From assembly GCA_017417585.1 (NCBI GenBank), contig JAFPYX010000090.1:1-41424 (forward strand): 41,424 nt of DNA. The letters are read 5' to 3'. Both the position numbers and the translations under genes were made by a program. The notes beneath the pieces are model-generated. The model made no database searches. It saw nothing but the letters and a program-made list of their open reading frames with translations, and was not told the origin of the DNA. This document shows, in pieces, positions 18,354-28,000 of this stretch. The stretch's first letter is position 1, and the number at the start of each line of letters is the position of its first letter. The DNA comes from Victivallales bacterium. GTDB taxonomy: Bacteria > Verrucomicrobiota > Lentisphaeria > Oligosphaerales > Oligosphaeraceae.

Positions 18354-19439
18354 TTAGAATCCCTCCAGGCCGTTCATCCTGGCATCCTCGGCGAAGCTCG
18401 GAGTGTTCTGCAGGACATGCCGCCCCTCGACCTTGACCTTGCCGGGATCATCCGCATCGCGGATGATGCGGTCGGTCTGCCAGACCAGGAGGTCGCTGGT
18501 GCGGTATTCGCCATTCTGCAAGGGAAGCACCTCCGAGATTGCCACCACCTTTCGGGAGCCGTCGGAGAGTCGCGCCGTGTGGATCACCGCATCGATTGCG
18601 GAAGCCACCTGGCTTCGCAGGGCGGCCAGGGGAATTTCCACGCCGCCGAGGAGCGCACAGGTCTCCAGGCGGCGGAGACAGTCCAGCGGCGTATTCGCGT
18701 GGATGGTGGACATCGATCCGGCATGGCCGGTATTGAGCGCCTGAAGCAAGTCCAGCGCCTCGCTGCCACGGATTTCGCCGATGACCATCCGGTCCGGGCG
18801 CAGCCGCAGCGCCGAATGGATCAGGTCGCGGATGGTGACCTCGCCCTTCCCGTTCTTGTCCGGCTTGCGTGTCTCAAAGTACACCACGTGCTGCTGCTGG
18901 AGCTTCAGCTCCGAGGCGTCTTCCAGTACCAGCACGCGCTCGTCCTCTTCGATGAAACCGCTCAGTGCATTCAGCACGGAAGTCTTGCCGGAGGAGGTCC
19001 CCCCGGAGACAATCACATTTTTGTGCAGCGCCACCAGCGCATGGGCCAGCCGTACCGCATCGGCGGACATGCTGCCATTGGCCTGCAACGTGTCGATGGT
19101 CAGGGGATCCTTCTTGAACTTGCGGATGGCAATCACCGTGCCGCAGCGGGAGAGCGGCGGAATCACGACATGGACGCGTGAGCCATCGTACAACCGGGCA
19201 TCCAGCCGCGGGTTCGCGTCATCCAGGATACGCCCCACGGACTTGGCGATGTTCGAGGCCGCCGCACGCAGCGCCGGCTCGCTGGGAAAGCGTGCCGGCG
19301 TGAAATGCAGCTTCCCTGCGCTCTCCACATAGATCCTGTCGTGGCCATTGATGAGGATCTCCGAAACCTTGTCGTCCTCCAGGTACTCCCGTACCGGTCC
19401 AAGAAACGCCACCAGAAATGAGTTGTCTTGCTCCATCAT
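18354..19439 (-). CDS. Second CpaF/TadA-type secretion ATPase (short form)
   Basis: A 361-residue hexameric motor ATPase of the VirB11/CpaF family. It has the N-terminal domain with VSEILINGHDRIYVE, then RLDARLYDGSRVHVVIPP, Walker A GGTSSGKT (146-153), the Asp box (VLVLEDASELKL), Walker B RMVIGEIRGSEALDLL and the His box GSMSTIHANTP. It lacks the FHA domain and long N-terminal region of the CpaF at 36962-38695. The ATG at 19439 is preferred: AGGA (19448-19451) lies 8 bases upstream, overlapping the stop of the preceding gene. Tad systems usually have a single ATPase, so this paralogue beside kinase and phosphatase genes is unusual. Confidence 0.93.
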   Translation of the reverse strand: MMEQDNSFLVAFLGPVREYLEDDKVSEILINGHDRIYVESAGKLHFTPARFPSEPALRAAASNIAKSVGRILDDANPRLDARLYDGSRVHVVIPPLSRCGTVIAIRKFKKDPLTIDTLQANGSMSADAVRLAHALVALHKNVIVSGGTSSGKTSVLNALSGFIEEDERVLVLEDASELKLQQQHVVYFETRKPDKNGKGEVTIRDLIHSALRLRPDRMVIGEIRGSEALDLLQALNTGHAGSMSTIHANTPLDCLRRLETCALLGGVEIPLAALRSQVASAIDAVIHTARLSDGSRKVVAISEVLPLQNGEYRTSDLLVWQTDRIIRDADDPGKVKVEGRHVLQNTPSFAEDARMNGLEGF

Positions 19440-19449
19440 GGTCAAAGTC

Positions 19450-20475
19450 CTATTGATGCATCATCCTAGTCAGATTTGCGGCTGCCTCCTGGATGTCCAT
19501 CCGTCCGGAGATGTCGCAGAACTGTTCATGGACCTCACAGGAGACGCTGCGGAAATTTCCCACGAACGTCATCGACTGCGCGAGCGCCCCGGCCACCTGT
19601 TCAATGGTCCCGGCCATTGCGCTGGCCTGCTCCGGCGAGGCGAAGGCCAGCCTCACCCTCAGAATCAAGTCCCGCCCGTCCGGCTGAAAGGAGACCACGA
19701 CGTGGGAAAGGAGGCTCAGAAAGCCCTTCAGCATGGCTGCCCGGGGGTTGTCCGGCTGGTCGGGCAGCAGTGGAAGCACCCCCGGGACGCTGATGTACAC
19801 GCCCAGCACCAGATCCGGATGCACAAAGAGATTCGCTCCACCGGGAGATGCCAGCGTGACTTCCTCCGCCGGCAATGCTGCATTGATCGTGCCGTTGAAC
19901 TGGAAGCAATCCTCCGGCAGGAAGGTCAGCAGGAAATCCAGCGACTGAATCCCGTCGACCGCCATCGAGTCGTCGTCGTCCCATGGCCCCTCTTCACCGG
20001 CGTCCTCCCGGGACTCTTCTTCAGGCTCTTCCGCAGCGGCCGCGATGGTTTCCTCGGAGAGCACGATGCGCCTTGCGGGCATCCCACCGACTCGACACTC
20101 GGAGACCTGGCATTGACCGTCCAAAAAACGCGACAGTGCATCGAAGTCCTCCTGGAAGCCTCCCGGGACCTTGCCCATGCCATCCAGCCTGAAGGCAAAA
20201 TCCCCGGGAAGGAAGCGGACATTCACGACCAATTCCCAGTCCCGGTTCAGCACGTCAAATGGCAACCCGGAGTCGAAATCGCCTTGGCGACGGGCCATCC
20301 TTGCGGCCGCCATCATCTGTCCGTAGAACTGCGGATCAAGGTTCTTCTCCAAGGCGGCGGTATTCAAGTAAACCGCGATATCCGCACTCGAATCGCCATA
20401 GTGGCAAAGGGACGTTTCCACGGCCAGTGTCCAGAGGGATACGCACAGCAATGAAAAACACAGGAGTCTATGCAT
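19450..20475 (-). CDS. Exported protein of unknown function, acidic insert
   Basis: A 341-residue protein with a signal peptide (MHRLLCFSLLCVSLWTLAVE). It then reads SSADIAVYLNTAALEKNLDP, ELVVNVRFLPGDFAFRLDGM and an acidic stretch EEPEEESREDAGEEGPWDDD around 150-170, then a second strand-rich half. The two halves could be duplicated domains reporting on the same fold, but no known family is recognised. The gene overlaps the PP2C gene by 8 bases and is followed 10 bases later by the second CpaF gene, so it is translated with the signalling part of the locus. AAGGA lies before the ATG. An envelope partner of the kinase is a guess. Confidence 0.78.
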   Translation of the reverse strand: MHRLLCFSLLCVSLWTLAVETSLCHYGDSSADIAVYLNTAALEKNLDPQFYGQMMAAARMARRQGDFDSGLPFDVLNRDWELVVNVRFLPGDFAFRLDGMGKVPGGFQEDFDALSRFLDGQCQVSECRVGGMPARRIVLSEETIAAAAEEPEEESREDAGEEGPWDDDDSMAVDGIQSLDFLLTFLPEDCFQFNGTINAALPAEEVTLASPGGANLFVHPDLVLGVYISVPGVLPLLPDQPDNPRAAMLKGFLSLLSHVVVSFQPDGRDLILRVRLAFASPEQASAMAGTIEQVAGALAQSMTFVGNFRSVSCEVHEQFCDISGRMDIQEAAANLTRMMHQ

Positions 20476-21310
20476 TGTCTTTTCTTCCTTCTGCGATTTT
20501 CAGCAGATAGTCGCTTTCCGCGGCCTCGGCCTCGTCGGGGGCAAGGCTTCCGGGAAGCATCTCGCCGACTTGCAGGCACGCCGCAGTGAAATTGTCCTGC
20601 GCACCCGCCACCAAGATGCGGTCCCGGAAGGCCGCGACCGCCTCGTCCGGCGTGGTTGCCTGCCGCAACACCTCCTGGACCTCCCGGTCTTTGAGCATAG
20701 TGCTCACTCCATCGGTGCAAAGGAGATACCGGTCCTGCGGAAGCACTTCCAGTTCCTGCCATTCCGGCACCACCACCTCGCCTATCCCCACCGAGCGAGT
20801 GAGCAGCCGCCCCGTCGCACCCCCGACGGGGCCGCGACGGCATCCCCAAAAGCCGTTCCCTCCGCCCAGCAACTCCAAGAGGTTGTGGTCGTGCGTCAAT
20901 TGCCGCAGGGCGTTCTTGCGCAGGCAATAGGCCCGGCTGTCACCCACGTGGCAGAGAAACGCCCGCGAGGGTTCCCAGGAATCCAACAGGAACAGCACCA
21001 GCGTGGTGCCCATCTGCACAAAGTGATGTTCCTCCGCATACGCGAAGACCGCCTGGTTCGCCGCATGGATGGCCTGCTGGGCGTTGTATTTGCGCAACCC
21101 CGGCGAGTCCTCGCCGCTCTGCGACAAAACCTGCCTAAGCCGTTCACAAAGCATCGCGCTGGCGACCTCGCCGGCGCTGCCGCCGCCCATGCCGTCAGCC
21201 ACTGCGAAGACACCGTCCTCCGGCAAGGCCAGGAAGGCGTCTTCGTTGTTGCCGCGAACCATGCCCGTCTCCGAGCAGACCGCAAATGAGATGTGACTGA
21301 AGCGACTCAT
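20468..21310 (-). CDS. PP2C-family Ser/Thr protein phosphatase
   Basis: A 280-residue metal-dependent phosphatase of the PppA/PstP type. Motifs are in order: ETGMVRGNNEDAF (metal Asp24), VADGMGGGSAGEVAS (Asp39), MGTTLVLFLL, CHVGDSRAY, LLTRSVGIG, LLCTDGVSTML and AQDNFTAACL, with the metal-binding Asp residues kept. A glycine-rich insert (LGGGNGFWGCRRGPVGGATG) sits in the flap region before LLTRSVG. No signal or membrane segment, so it is cytoplasmic and can act on the kinase and its targets. It is encoded between the lipase and kinase parts of the locus. It is the expected counterpart of the Hanks kinase encoded two genes downstream. Confidence 0.95.
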   Translation of the reverse strand: MSRFSHISFAVCSETGMVRGNNEDAFLALPEDGVFAVADGMGGGSAGEVASAMLCERLRQVLSQSGEDSPGLRKYNAQQAIHAANQAVFAYAEEHHFVQMGTTLVLFLLDSWEPSRAFLCHVGDSRAYCLRKNALRQLTHDHNLLELLGGGNGFWGCRRGPVGGATGRLLTRSVGIGEVVVPEWQELEVLPQDRYLLCTDGVSTMLKDREVQEVLRQATTPDEAVAAFRDRILVAGAQDNFTAACLQVGEMLPGSLAPDEAEAAESDYLLKIAEGRKDNA

Positions 21311-21320
21311 AGGCTATGAG

Positions 21321-21500
21321 TAATGCCTAGTTTTTCGGGGTTTGGTTTCGACGTCATTGGGTAATTCGCAATGCGTAATTGTAGAGACTGGGAGTTTGGC
21401 ACCATGTCCCTATGAATTCCCATTGTCAATTGTCCAGTGTCAATTGCTGAAATTTTCTTCTGCGGCGCATTTCCAATTACGCATTACGCATTACGAATTA
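21321..21500. repeat. Mosaic of heptanucleotide repeats forming inverted arms
   Basis: Left arm TAATTCGCAATGCGTAATTG (21362-21381); right arm 21474-21500 is its inverse with one extra 7-base unit (GCATTAC twice, then GAATTAT). Between them are the heptamers TGTCAAT, TGTCCAG and TGTCAAT (21425-21445). The right arm supplies the TAA stop (21498-21500) of the 131-residue gene. It looks like a small mobile or slippage-generated element between operon genes. Confidence 0.75.
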
Positions 21501-21893
21501 TTGAAAGGTTCCCCAGGAGAAGTAGGTAAAGCCGTCCTGTCCCGCCCACACCAGCAGCAGAAGGCTCTCACGGCCCTTCTTCACCCAGGTGCTCAGCAGA
21601 TGCGTCCCGTCCTCGTCCAGTGGAGTCTCATGCTTGAACTTGAACTTCGCCTCCGACAGGGCACTAAAAAGTGCCTTCCTGACCAGCGAGAGTTCCCCGG
21701 GGACCTGGGCCGTCATCCGCCAGGTCTTCCCGCTGTCGTCCTGCGCCAGCACCACCGTATTTGGCGGCAGCACAAAGGGCGCGGAGGGGCCGGGGGTGGC
21801 CCGCAGGGACGAGGCAGGGGCCGCCGCACGCAGCCCCAGACAGGCGAACAGCAACACGGCGCAGACTAAAAAATTGCAGCGTTCCTTATTCAT
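21498..21893 (-). CDS. Small exported protein of unknown function
   Basis: A 131-residue protein with a signal peptide (MNKERCNFLVCAVLLFACLG, cleavage near LRAAA). A Pro/Ala-rich linker (SSLRATPGPSAPFVLPP) leads to a compact C-terminal domain with strands and the sequence KTWRMTAQVPGELSLVRKAL, ending YFSWGTFQ. No family is recognised. It starts 6 bases after the lipase stop codon, so it is probably co-expressed with the lipase. Its stop codon lies inside the heptamer repeat arm, so the repeat may have trimmed or extended the C-terminus. A chaperone or cofactor of the lipase is possible but unproven. Confidence 0.7.
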   Translation of the reverse strand: MNKERCNFLVCAVLLFACLGLRAAAPASSLRATPGPSAPFVLPPNTVVLAQDDSGKTWRMTAQVPGELSLVRKALFSALSEAKFKFKHETPLDEDGTHLLSTWVKKGRESLLLLVWAGQDGFTYFSWGTFQ

Positions 21894-21899
21894 TGAAAA

Positions 21900-24125
21900 T
21901 TACTGAAAATTCTTGAGACTGGTCTCCACGGTGCTTTTCACCGCGTCGTACTTTCCCCGCCAGTTGGAACCGGGTTTCACCAAATCATCCAGGACGGTGC
22001 CGACATCCTCGCCGGAGAAGAGATACAGCGTCCGCATCCAGCCCACGTCCGGCAACGGCACGCCGATGCCATCGGGCAGCCGGGACCAGTCCACATCCAC
22101 CGGACTAACCTCGCCGGACGGGGTGTCGTCTACCGGCCAGTTGGCCTCTGGGGGATCGCCGGCGGGAAGCCCATCCGATGGGAGGTCGTCCTCCGGCAGG
22201 CTCACGGAGTCGCCGCCGGCACCGCCGTCCGAAGCCGCACCGCCCTCGTCACTTTGTTCCTCTTCCTCTTGCTTTTGTTCTTCTTTCGGTTCTTCTTCTT
22301 CTTCGCCGTCCTCTTCTTCATCGTCGTTGTCCAGCTTTCCGCAGGGACCATTCATGTAATCCATCTCCATGTAGTTGACTATGGTCGACAGCAAATGCAG
22401 GTCGGCCTTGTCCGTCCCCCAGTTCACCACACTCTCAAATCCCTCTTTGAGCCATTTGGCATACGCCTCGCTTGTCACCAATCCTGTGCCTGTCCTGAGC
22501 CACGACGTCTCCTCATGCGTGATGGCATAAGCCGGCATGTAGTTCGTGACCTCATAAGTATCCCCGAGCAAAACCCCGGTTCTGCTGACGAGTTCGCCGT
22601 CAATCCGCACATTGGAAATCACCCCATGCAAATTCCGCAAGTTTCCCTCGTTGAGCGCGGTACAGATTCCAGCCGCGTTGAACGTCGTCGTCGTCACGCG
22701 CGAGGTGTCACACCACATCGTCGCGTATACCGCCAGCCCGCCACCCAGCGAATGCCCGACCACCTTGATCGGCAGGGCCTTTTCAGACGTATGGCTGACC
22801 AGTCGCACGAGCATCGTCTCCGCCAGTTCATACTGCACCGGCACGCCGCCTAAGAACTGCCTGACGTCATTCCAGATATCGCTCATGCTGTACAGCGGAT
22901 TCCCCTCGGTCCCTCCGAAGGCCAGCACCACGCCTCCGTCCGCCTCGCTGACCAGCAGCGAGCCGTTGAAACCGCCAACTCCGGAAAAATGGCCACTGTT
23001 CGGATCATAACGAACCATCGGCTTGTTTGCCTCAGACCAGATCGTGCCGATCATCTCGTTGAACTCATCTTGAGTCGCGGCGCGATACCCCGCCGGAATC
23101 CCCACCGAGTCGGAATACCCGGTCGCCGCCAGCTTCGCATCCTCGATCATCTGACGCTGACGGCCGCATTCCTGCTCCTTGAAGAGCGAACTGCCGCCCT
23201 CACCGCTGGAACCCTCGCCATTCTTAGTAGTGGCTTCATCGTCGCTCTTGCCATCCGATGCATTATTGTCATCATCCCCCTCATTGCCCTTGTCAGCTTT
23301 TCTATTGTCTTCCCCGTCATTGCCATTTCCTTTGGAATTGCATTCGCATTCATGGTCACTGCATTTGATGTCCCGGATATACAAAAGTGCTATATATCGT
23401 TTGGCGGCTGGATTGTCATTGGGGTCAAGGCTATCCAGCCCTTCAAGGCTGTCCAGCAACTCCATTCCCTTGGCACTATATACTTTTATGATATCCATAT
23501 TGTCATGGATGCCATCGATTGCATCATATAGATCCATCACGTGGTATCCCACTCCCAATGCATCTGCGAATTTCCCCAGGCTGCCGGCAGCCTGGCTGAC
23601 CTTGCTTAATTCGAAAAGATCGCAAAGGTCCTTGGTCAGGGTTGCAGACAAAGACACTTCATCACTTGTTATATATTTCACCATTGCTTCCAGGTCAGGA
23701 CTATGCACCACCTGCATACCGTCCAAGAAGGTCATTACGCCAGAGTAAGCAAGTTCAGGGCCACCCTTCAACTTTGCCAAGGCCAGGACACTTCCCAATA
23801 TTGAACTCACCTTGAAGGCCCCGGCAATATTCAGAGTCACGATATCATCCTGCAAAATGTGAACCATGTCCAGATAGATCTTGGCCAAATTGTACTTGTC
23901 AACAAATCCGTCGTTGTTGTATTCATCGTATTCTTTGGCGACACATCCACATGTGCAATGCGGAGTTGCCTCCGTGAGGATTTCCGCCCATTTGGTCGAA
24001 AATTCCCGAAAACGGTTTTCGAATCTCAAGCCCCCCCCGAATGGAACCCTCTTGCCACCGTCCTGGCCGCCGTCCGCAAGGAGCAGCAAAGGCAACAGCA
24101 TGAATGGTAAAATGAGACTTTTCAT
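21900..24125 (-). CDS. Secreted lipase-class-3-like protein with acidic linkers
   Basis: A 741-residue exported protein. The start at 24125 gives the signal peptide MKSLILPFMLLPLLLLADGG; the in-frame ATG at 24188 would bury it. An N-terminal helical domain (about 30-260) is followed by an Asp/Asn/Gly/Lys linker (264-312). Then comes an alpha/beta-hydrolase core with GVVLAFGGTEG (oxyanion strand) and the nucleophile elbow GHSLGGG (Ser459). Asp in VRIDGELV and His in DLHLLSTI are plausible triad members. A Glu-rich stretch and Pro-rich region precede a C-terminal domain. It belongs to the fungal-type class 3 lipase fold. It lies between TadE and phosphatase genes, so it may be a substrate or surface component of the Tad machine. 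Confidence 0.85.
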   Translation of the reverse strand: MKSLILPFMLLPLLLLADGGQDGGKRVPFGGGLRFENRFREFSTKWAEILTEATPHCTCGCVAKEYDEYNNDGFVDKYNLAKIYLDMVHILQDDIVTLNIAGAFKVSSILGSVLALAKLKGGPELAYSGVMTFLDGMQVVHSPDLEAMVKYITSDEVSLSATLTKDLCDLFELSKVSQAAGSLGKFADALGVGYHVMDLYDAIDGIHDNMDIIKVYSAKGMELLDSLEGLDSLDPNDNPAAKRYIALLYIRDIKCSDHECECNSKGNGNDGEDNRKADKGNEGDDDNNASDGKSDDEATTKNGEGSSGEGGSSLFKEQECGRQRQMIEDAKLAATGYSDSVGIPAGYRAATQDEFNEMIGTIWSEANKPMVRYDPNSGHFSGVGGFNGSLLVSEADGGVVLAFGGTEGNPLYSMSDIWNDVRQFLGGVPVQYELAETMLVRLVSHTSEKALPIKVVGHSLGGGLAVYATMWCDTSRVTTTTFNAAGICTALNEGNLRNLHGVISNVRIDGELVSRTGVLLGDTYEVTNYMPAYAITHEETSWLRTGTGLVTSEAYAKWLKEGFESVVNWGTDKADLHLLSTIVNYMEMDYMNGPCGKLDNDDEEEDGEEEEEPKEEQKQEEEEQSDEGGAASDGGAGGDSVSLPEDDLPSDGLPAGDPPEANWPVDDTPSGEVSPVDVDWSRLPDGIGVPLPDVGWMRTLYLFSGEDVGTVLDDLVKPGSNWRGKYDAVKSTVETSLKNFQ

Positions 24126-24248
24126 CGTGTTCAATTGGGTACAACCATCAATCCGAACATGAACTATTCCATACACGGGGATACGCATGAGTGCGTGGCC
24201 CGCCCGGCCCTACGACAGGCAGGGCGCACTTTTCATCGTGTCCAACTG
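24117..24248 (-). repeat. 21-bp direct repeat duplicating the lipase gene start
   Basis: Copies at 24117-24137 and 24228-24248 differ at two positions and are 111 bases apart. Read on the minus strand, both contain ACACGATGAAAAGT. The downstream copy starts the lipase; the upstream copy opens a nine-codon-or-shorter frame that stops at once. The 90 bases between hold a hairpin (24191-24229). Confidence 0.7.
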
Positions 24249-24259
24249 ACAACAGCCGA

Positions 24260-25024
24260 TCACCAGCTGAGGCCGACTTTGCTTCCGACGTCATTGACGG
24301 CTTTGTCCATCAGGTCCAGGATGGCGCTCTGGAGGTCGCCGTCGCCGACGGGCCAGCCCTCCAGGACGAGGCGGGTCAGGTCAAGCGAGGCGGTGTCGAT
24401 TCCCGCGCGGTACTGGTCCGCGTCGTCGCGGTGGAGGAGCAGTGCCTCGCCGTTGGCAGGCTGGCCGGCGCGGGTGAGGTCGTAGCTGGCGCGGAAGAAC
24501 TCGTGGCCCTTCTCGCTGCCGTGCAGGACGTCCCCGACTGCGATGGCGCCGATGTATGCGGCGGAGATGCGTTTCATTTTCAGCTCCAGGTTTCCGCTGT
24601 AGAGCCCGCACCAGCGGTTGGCGGGCAGGAATCCTGCCAGCTTCCCGTTGACGTCCAGTGAGACTGCGGCATCGCCGGTTCCCTCGGAGAATTTTCCGTC
24701 TTCCAGGGGCTTCCAGTTGTCCGTGTCCCCGCACTCGTAGAGCATCTCGGCAGTGGGCGCGAGGCGGTTCTCCAGCCGGTTGCGTTCCTCGAAGTACTCC
24801 CGGACGGCCTCGCCCGTGCGCTGCTGGATGGGACTGCCCGGCTTGGCGTACCGGTCCCCGGCAAGCCAGGCGAGATTCCGGTTGGCCTCCAGGAGATGGA
24901 TGCGCGCCAGCGAGAGTTCGAAGAGCAGGAAGGTGGCACCGAAAAGCAACAGGTAGATGGGCAGCACCATGATGAACTCAAGCATTACCGAGCCACGCGA
25001 GGATGTCATCTGCATTGTTTCCAT
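24260..25024 (-). CDS. TadE-like pseudopilin (second)
   Basis: A 254-residue TadE-family protein. The ATG at 25024 overlaps the stop of the TadG-like gene (TAATG), which fixes the start; longer in-frame extensions are spurious. The N-terminus has a class III prepilin-type signal: SSRG at 8-11 then SVMLEF, with Glu16 at position +5 from the predicted cut after Gly11, and a hydrophobic helix (FIMVLPIYLLLFGATFLLFE). TadV should process it. The rest is a periplasmic domain of unknown detail. TadE-like pseudopilins are needed for Flp pilus biogenesis in Tad systems. One of two TadE-like genes flanking the TadG-like gene. Confidence 0.85.
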   Translation of the reverse strand: METMQMTSSRGSVMLEFIMVLPIYLLLFGATFLLFELSLARIHLLEANRNLAWLAGDRYAKPGSPIQQRTGEAVREYFEERNRLENRLAPTAEMLYECGDTDNWKPLEDGKFSEGTGDAAVSLDVNGKLAGFLPANRWCGLYSGNLELKMKRISAAYIGAIAVGDVLHGSEKGHEFFRASYDLTRAGQPANGEALLLHRDDADQYRAGIDTASLDLTRLVLEGWPVGDGDLQSAILDLMDKAVNDVGSKVGLSW

Positions 25025-28000
25025 TACAAGATCCGGTTGGACCGCAGAAGGTTCTCGTAGAGCAGCCTGTCCTGGTCCTTTCCATCCATCGGGTAGGGGA
25101 ACTTGGTCTCCAGGTCGAGCCCCTGGAAGAAGTTGTTGAGATACGAGGCGCCGGCGTTGCCCAGGCCGGCGGCGGCCGCCGCGGCCACGTCTTCGAAGAA
25201 GGTCGCGGTGGCACGCTTCCACGGGGACACCAGGAAGGCGTCGCGTGTCAAGGCCCCCTGGACGCTCATCAGGTCGTCCATGTCCCAGACCCAGTGACGG
25301 CCGTCGCCGATATAGTCGTCGTTCCGCGCGAGGGAATCCGCGAGGGAATCGCCACTTCCGTCGCCATGCTCGCGCATGGCATCAATGGCCTTCAGGCGTT
25401 CCTGGTAGGGAAGTCCGTCCAGGCGCGTCTCGCCATCCTTCTCCGAGAGCTGAAGCCGTGCGTGGGCGAAAGCGTAGCGCAGGGGGATCAGCGTGGCATC
25501 CCAGTCCCACTCGCAGAGGTTCCACACCTCGCGGAAGGCCTGGGCGTTCTGACTCTCGCAAGGGCATCCGTCCCAGATGGCGACCGTCTCCTGGCCCTCG
25601 ATGTCCGCCCGCGAGAGCGCCTGTGGATTCCTCAATTCCTCGCCATCCATCCCCCCCCAGGCAGGGTCGCTCGTGGCTTCGATTCTCTCCCAGGTGCCCG
25701 TATTGGGGTCGAGGCCATCCGACCTGAAGTAGAACGGTCCATCAGGAGCATAATGCAGATTTTCCACGTCGGAGGTTGGGTCGTAGGTGACCTGGTATTG
25801 GCGATCCTGGTCGAAGAGCCCATTGCGGCGATGGCGGCGCACGCCCGCGCGGGCGGCGGCCATCGTCCACATCACATTGCCCTCCGGGATATTGAAGGCC
25901 GAAAGTACGGACGGATCCGGGAGGTTCTGCGCGTCACCCTGCTCCCGGCTGATGAAGTCGAAGAATTGCACGAAGGGATTGCGGTGCTTCATCGCCGCGC
26001 CGACCACGATGGTGCCCCCGCCCGCGAAGAAACGTTCGTTCAAGACCCACGGCTTGCACTTCGCGCCCACATACCGGTTGTCGAAGATGTGCTTATCGTC
26101 TCCGTAGATCCGCGCATGCCCCTGGAAGAGCCCGGCAAAGGCAGAGGCCAGCGGCGACGGGAGGAAATCCCCGTCCAGGAACATCGCACAATTTTCAAAC
26201 TCGTCGCGTTCATTCCGCCCGCCCTGGAACTGCTTGACCGGTTTCACCAGCCCCACCAAGTCATTAATGTTCTCCATATATCCATGCACAGGGCCATAGC
26301 TGGCAATGTCCTCCAAGCCGGTAACCAAGGGGTCCGGCGGCAGGAATTTGTTCAGCTCTCTGAGGGCTCTCCCCAGAAATCCCGGCGAGAAGTTATAGGA
26401 ACTCAGATCCAACGGGTAGTTCGGCCCGGCGCCGTCAAACCACTTGGGGAAATGCCAATGGCCCTTGCCCTCCAGTTCGTACCTGATGTCAAAGCCATAC
26501 TTGCCGCCGATCCTGAACCAGATGTACTTTTTGGTCTTCCAGTCGCTGAAGACTTTCCGATGGTTGAAAAGCATGCAGAAGCCATAGGTATAGAGGCTGC
26601 TGACGCAATACCATTTGGCCGAAGCCCAACGGTACTGCGAATACAGCGCGTATGTCGTGGAAACCTTCCGGCACATGGGAATCTCGGCAAACGACCGCGA
26701 ATTGTCGTTCCCGCACGAGGCCTGGATGTCAAAACATTCCGCAAACAACCCGCTCAAGACTCGTGTCGCCATGTCGGCGATCCTTCCCAGTATCCCACCG
26801 GAGCCATTGCCGCCGGAACTGTCCCCGGTCGATGTCCCCCCAGAGTCGCCATTCAAAATATCATCCCGCTTCTTCTCGGCATCCGCGAGATCACCCGCCA
26901 TCTTCTCCCGTTCCTTCCGGGCAACCGCATAGTCGGAAAGGTTTTTCTCCAGCTCATCGATATCCTCCTGAAGCTTTTTCTTCTCCTCCGGGTCGGTGCT
27001 GTCGGCCAACTGCTGCCGGAGGTCGGCCAACTGACCCTCCATGTCGCCGCCCGCCTCGTCAAATGCGCTTTCATAGTCGTCGCCATCCCTGTAGATGATG
27101 TCGTTCTCGCCGTCAGCGCCCGGGTCGTCGTCCTCCGGCGAGAACACCTGCCCCACGAAACTCTGGCCGGCCTTGCTCAGGGCCTCAATGACACTCGCAC
27201 CGCTGACCAGGTGATTTCCACGGGACACCGGATGGTGGGAGGACTCGCTTGAACCATGCTCGGGAATACGAAAATAGCAATAAAAAGTATGAGCCGACCT
27301 TGTTCTTGATCTCCTGAAATAGTATTCCGCACGATCAGCGCAACAAGGGGGATAATTATCACGAACATATTTCATCGTCTCATTTTTTATTGTCTCCAAC
27401 CTTTCTTTATGACTATTATATTCTCCGGCACTAACCTCCTTAAGCCTTCCCCTGTCGCTTTCAGGCGCTACATCGCGAAGTATTCCATCTTTTCCGTTTT
27501 GGGGTTTATCGTCGTTGATACTATACCGTCTCACACATTGTTCCACCCCCCCATGATACACATTTCTCATAAACGCTCCGGCGCCGGTCTCGTTGAGGTT
27601 GGCGTCCTTGTACACGCGCTGGATGCCCAACGCGCCTTCGCTGCGCTCGGTGCCCGTCAGCCGAATGTCGCCTGACTCCGTCACATATCCGGACTTTCCG
27701 CCGCAGTAGTTCCCGCCTTGCTGCCCCAGGAGACATGCCTCGTCATTCTCGGCATTTTCGTAGATTCCCCGCCCCCGGATGAACCACTGGTCCAGCCCGT
27801 AGGCAGATGGCATTTCCCCGCCCGCGCCGCCCAGCACGGGGAAGAAAGCGGCCAGGCTCCCATCGGCGTGGGCAGGGGAGTGCATCTGGAGGAAGAGCCG
27901 TTCGTCCGCCTCAGTATTGTGCAGGGCGGAGAAATAGGAGTCCGGCGCGGACGCCACATTCTCCACGAGGTAGGGGTTCGGTGCATCCGGGATCTTGATG

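Noticed and set aside
25003..27252. A 749-codon plus-strand open frame inside the TadG-like gene
   Set aside because: Antisense shadow of a well-supported overlapping operon gene; no recognisable domain, and translational coupling supports the minus strand.
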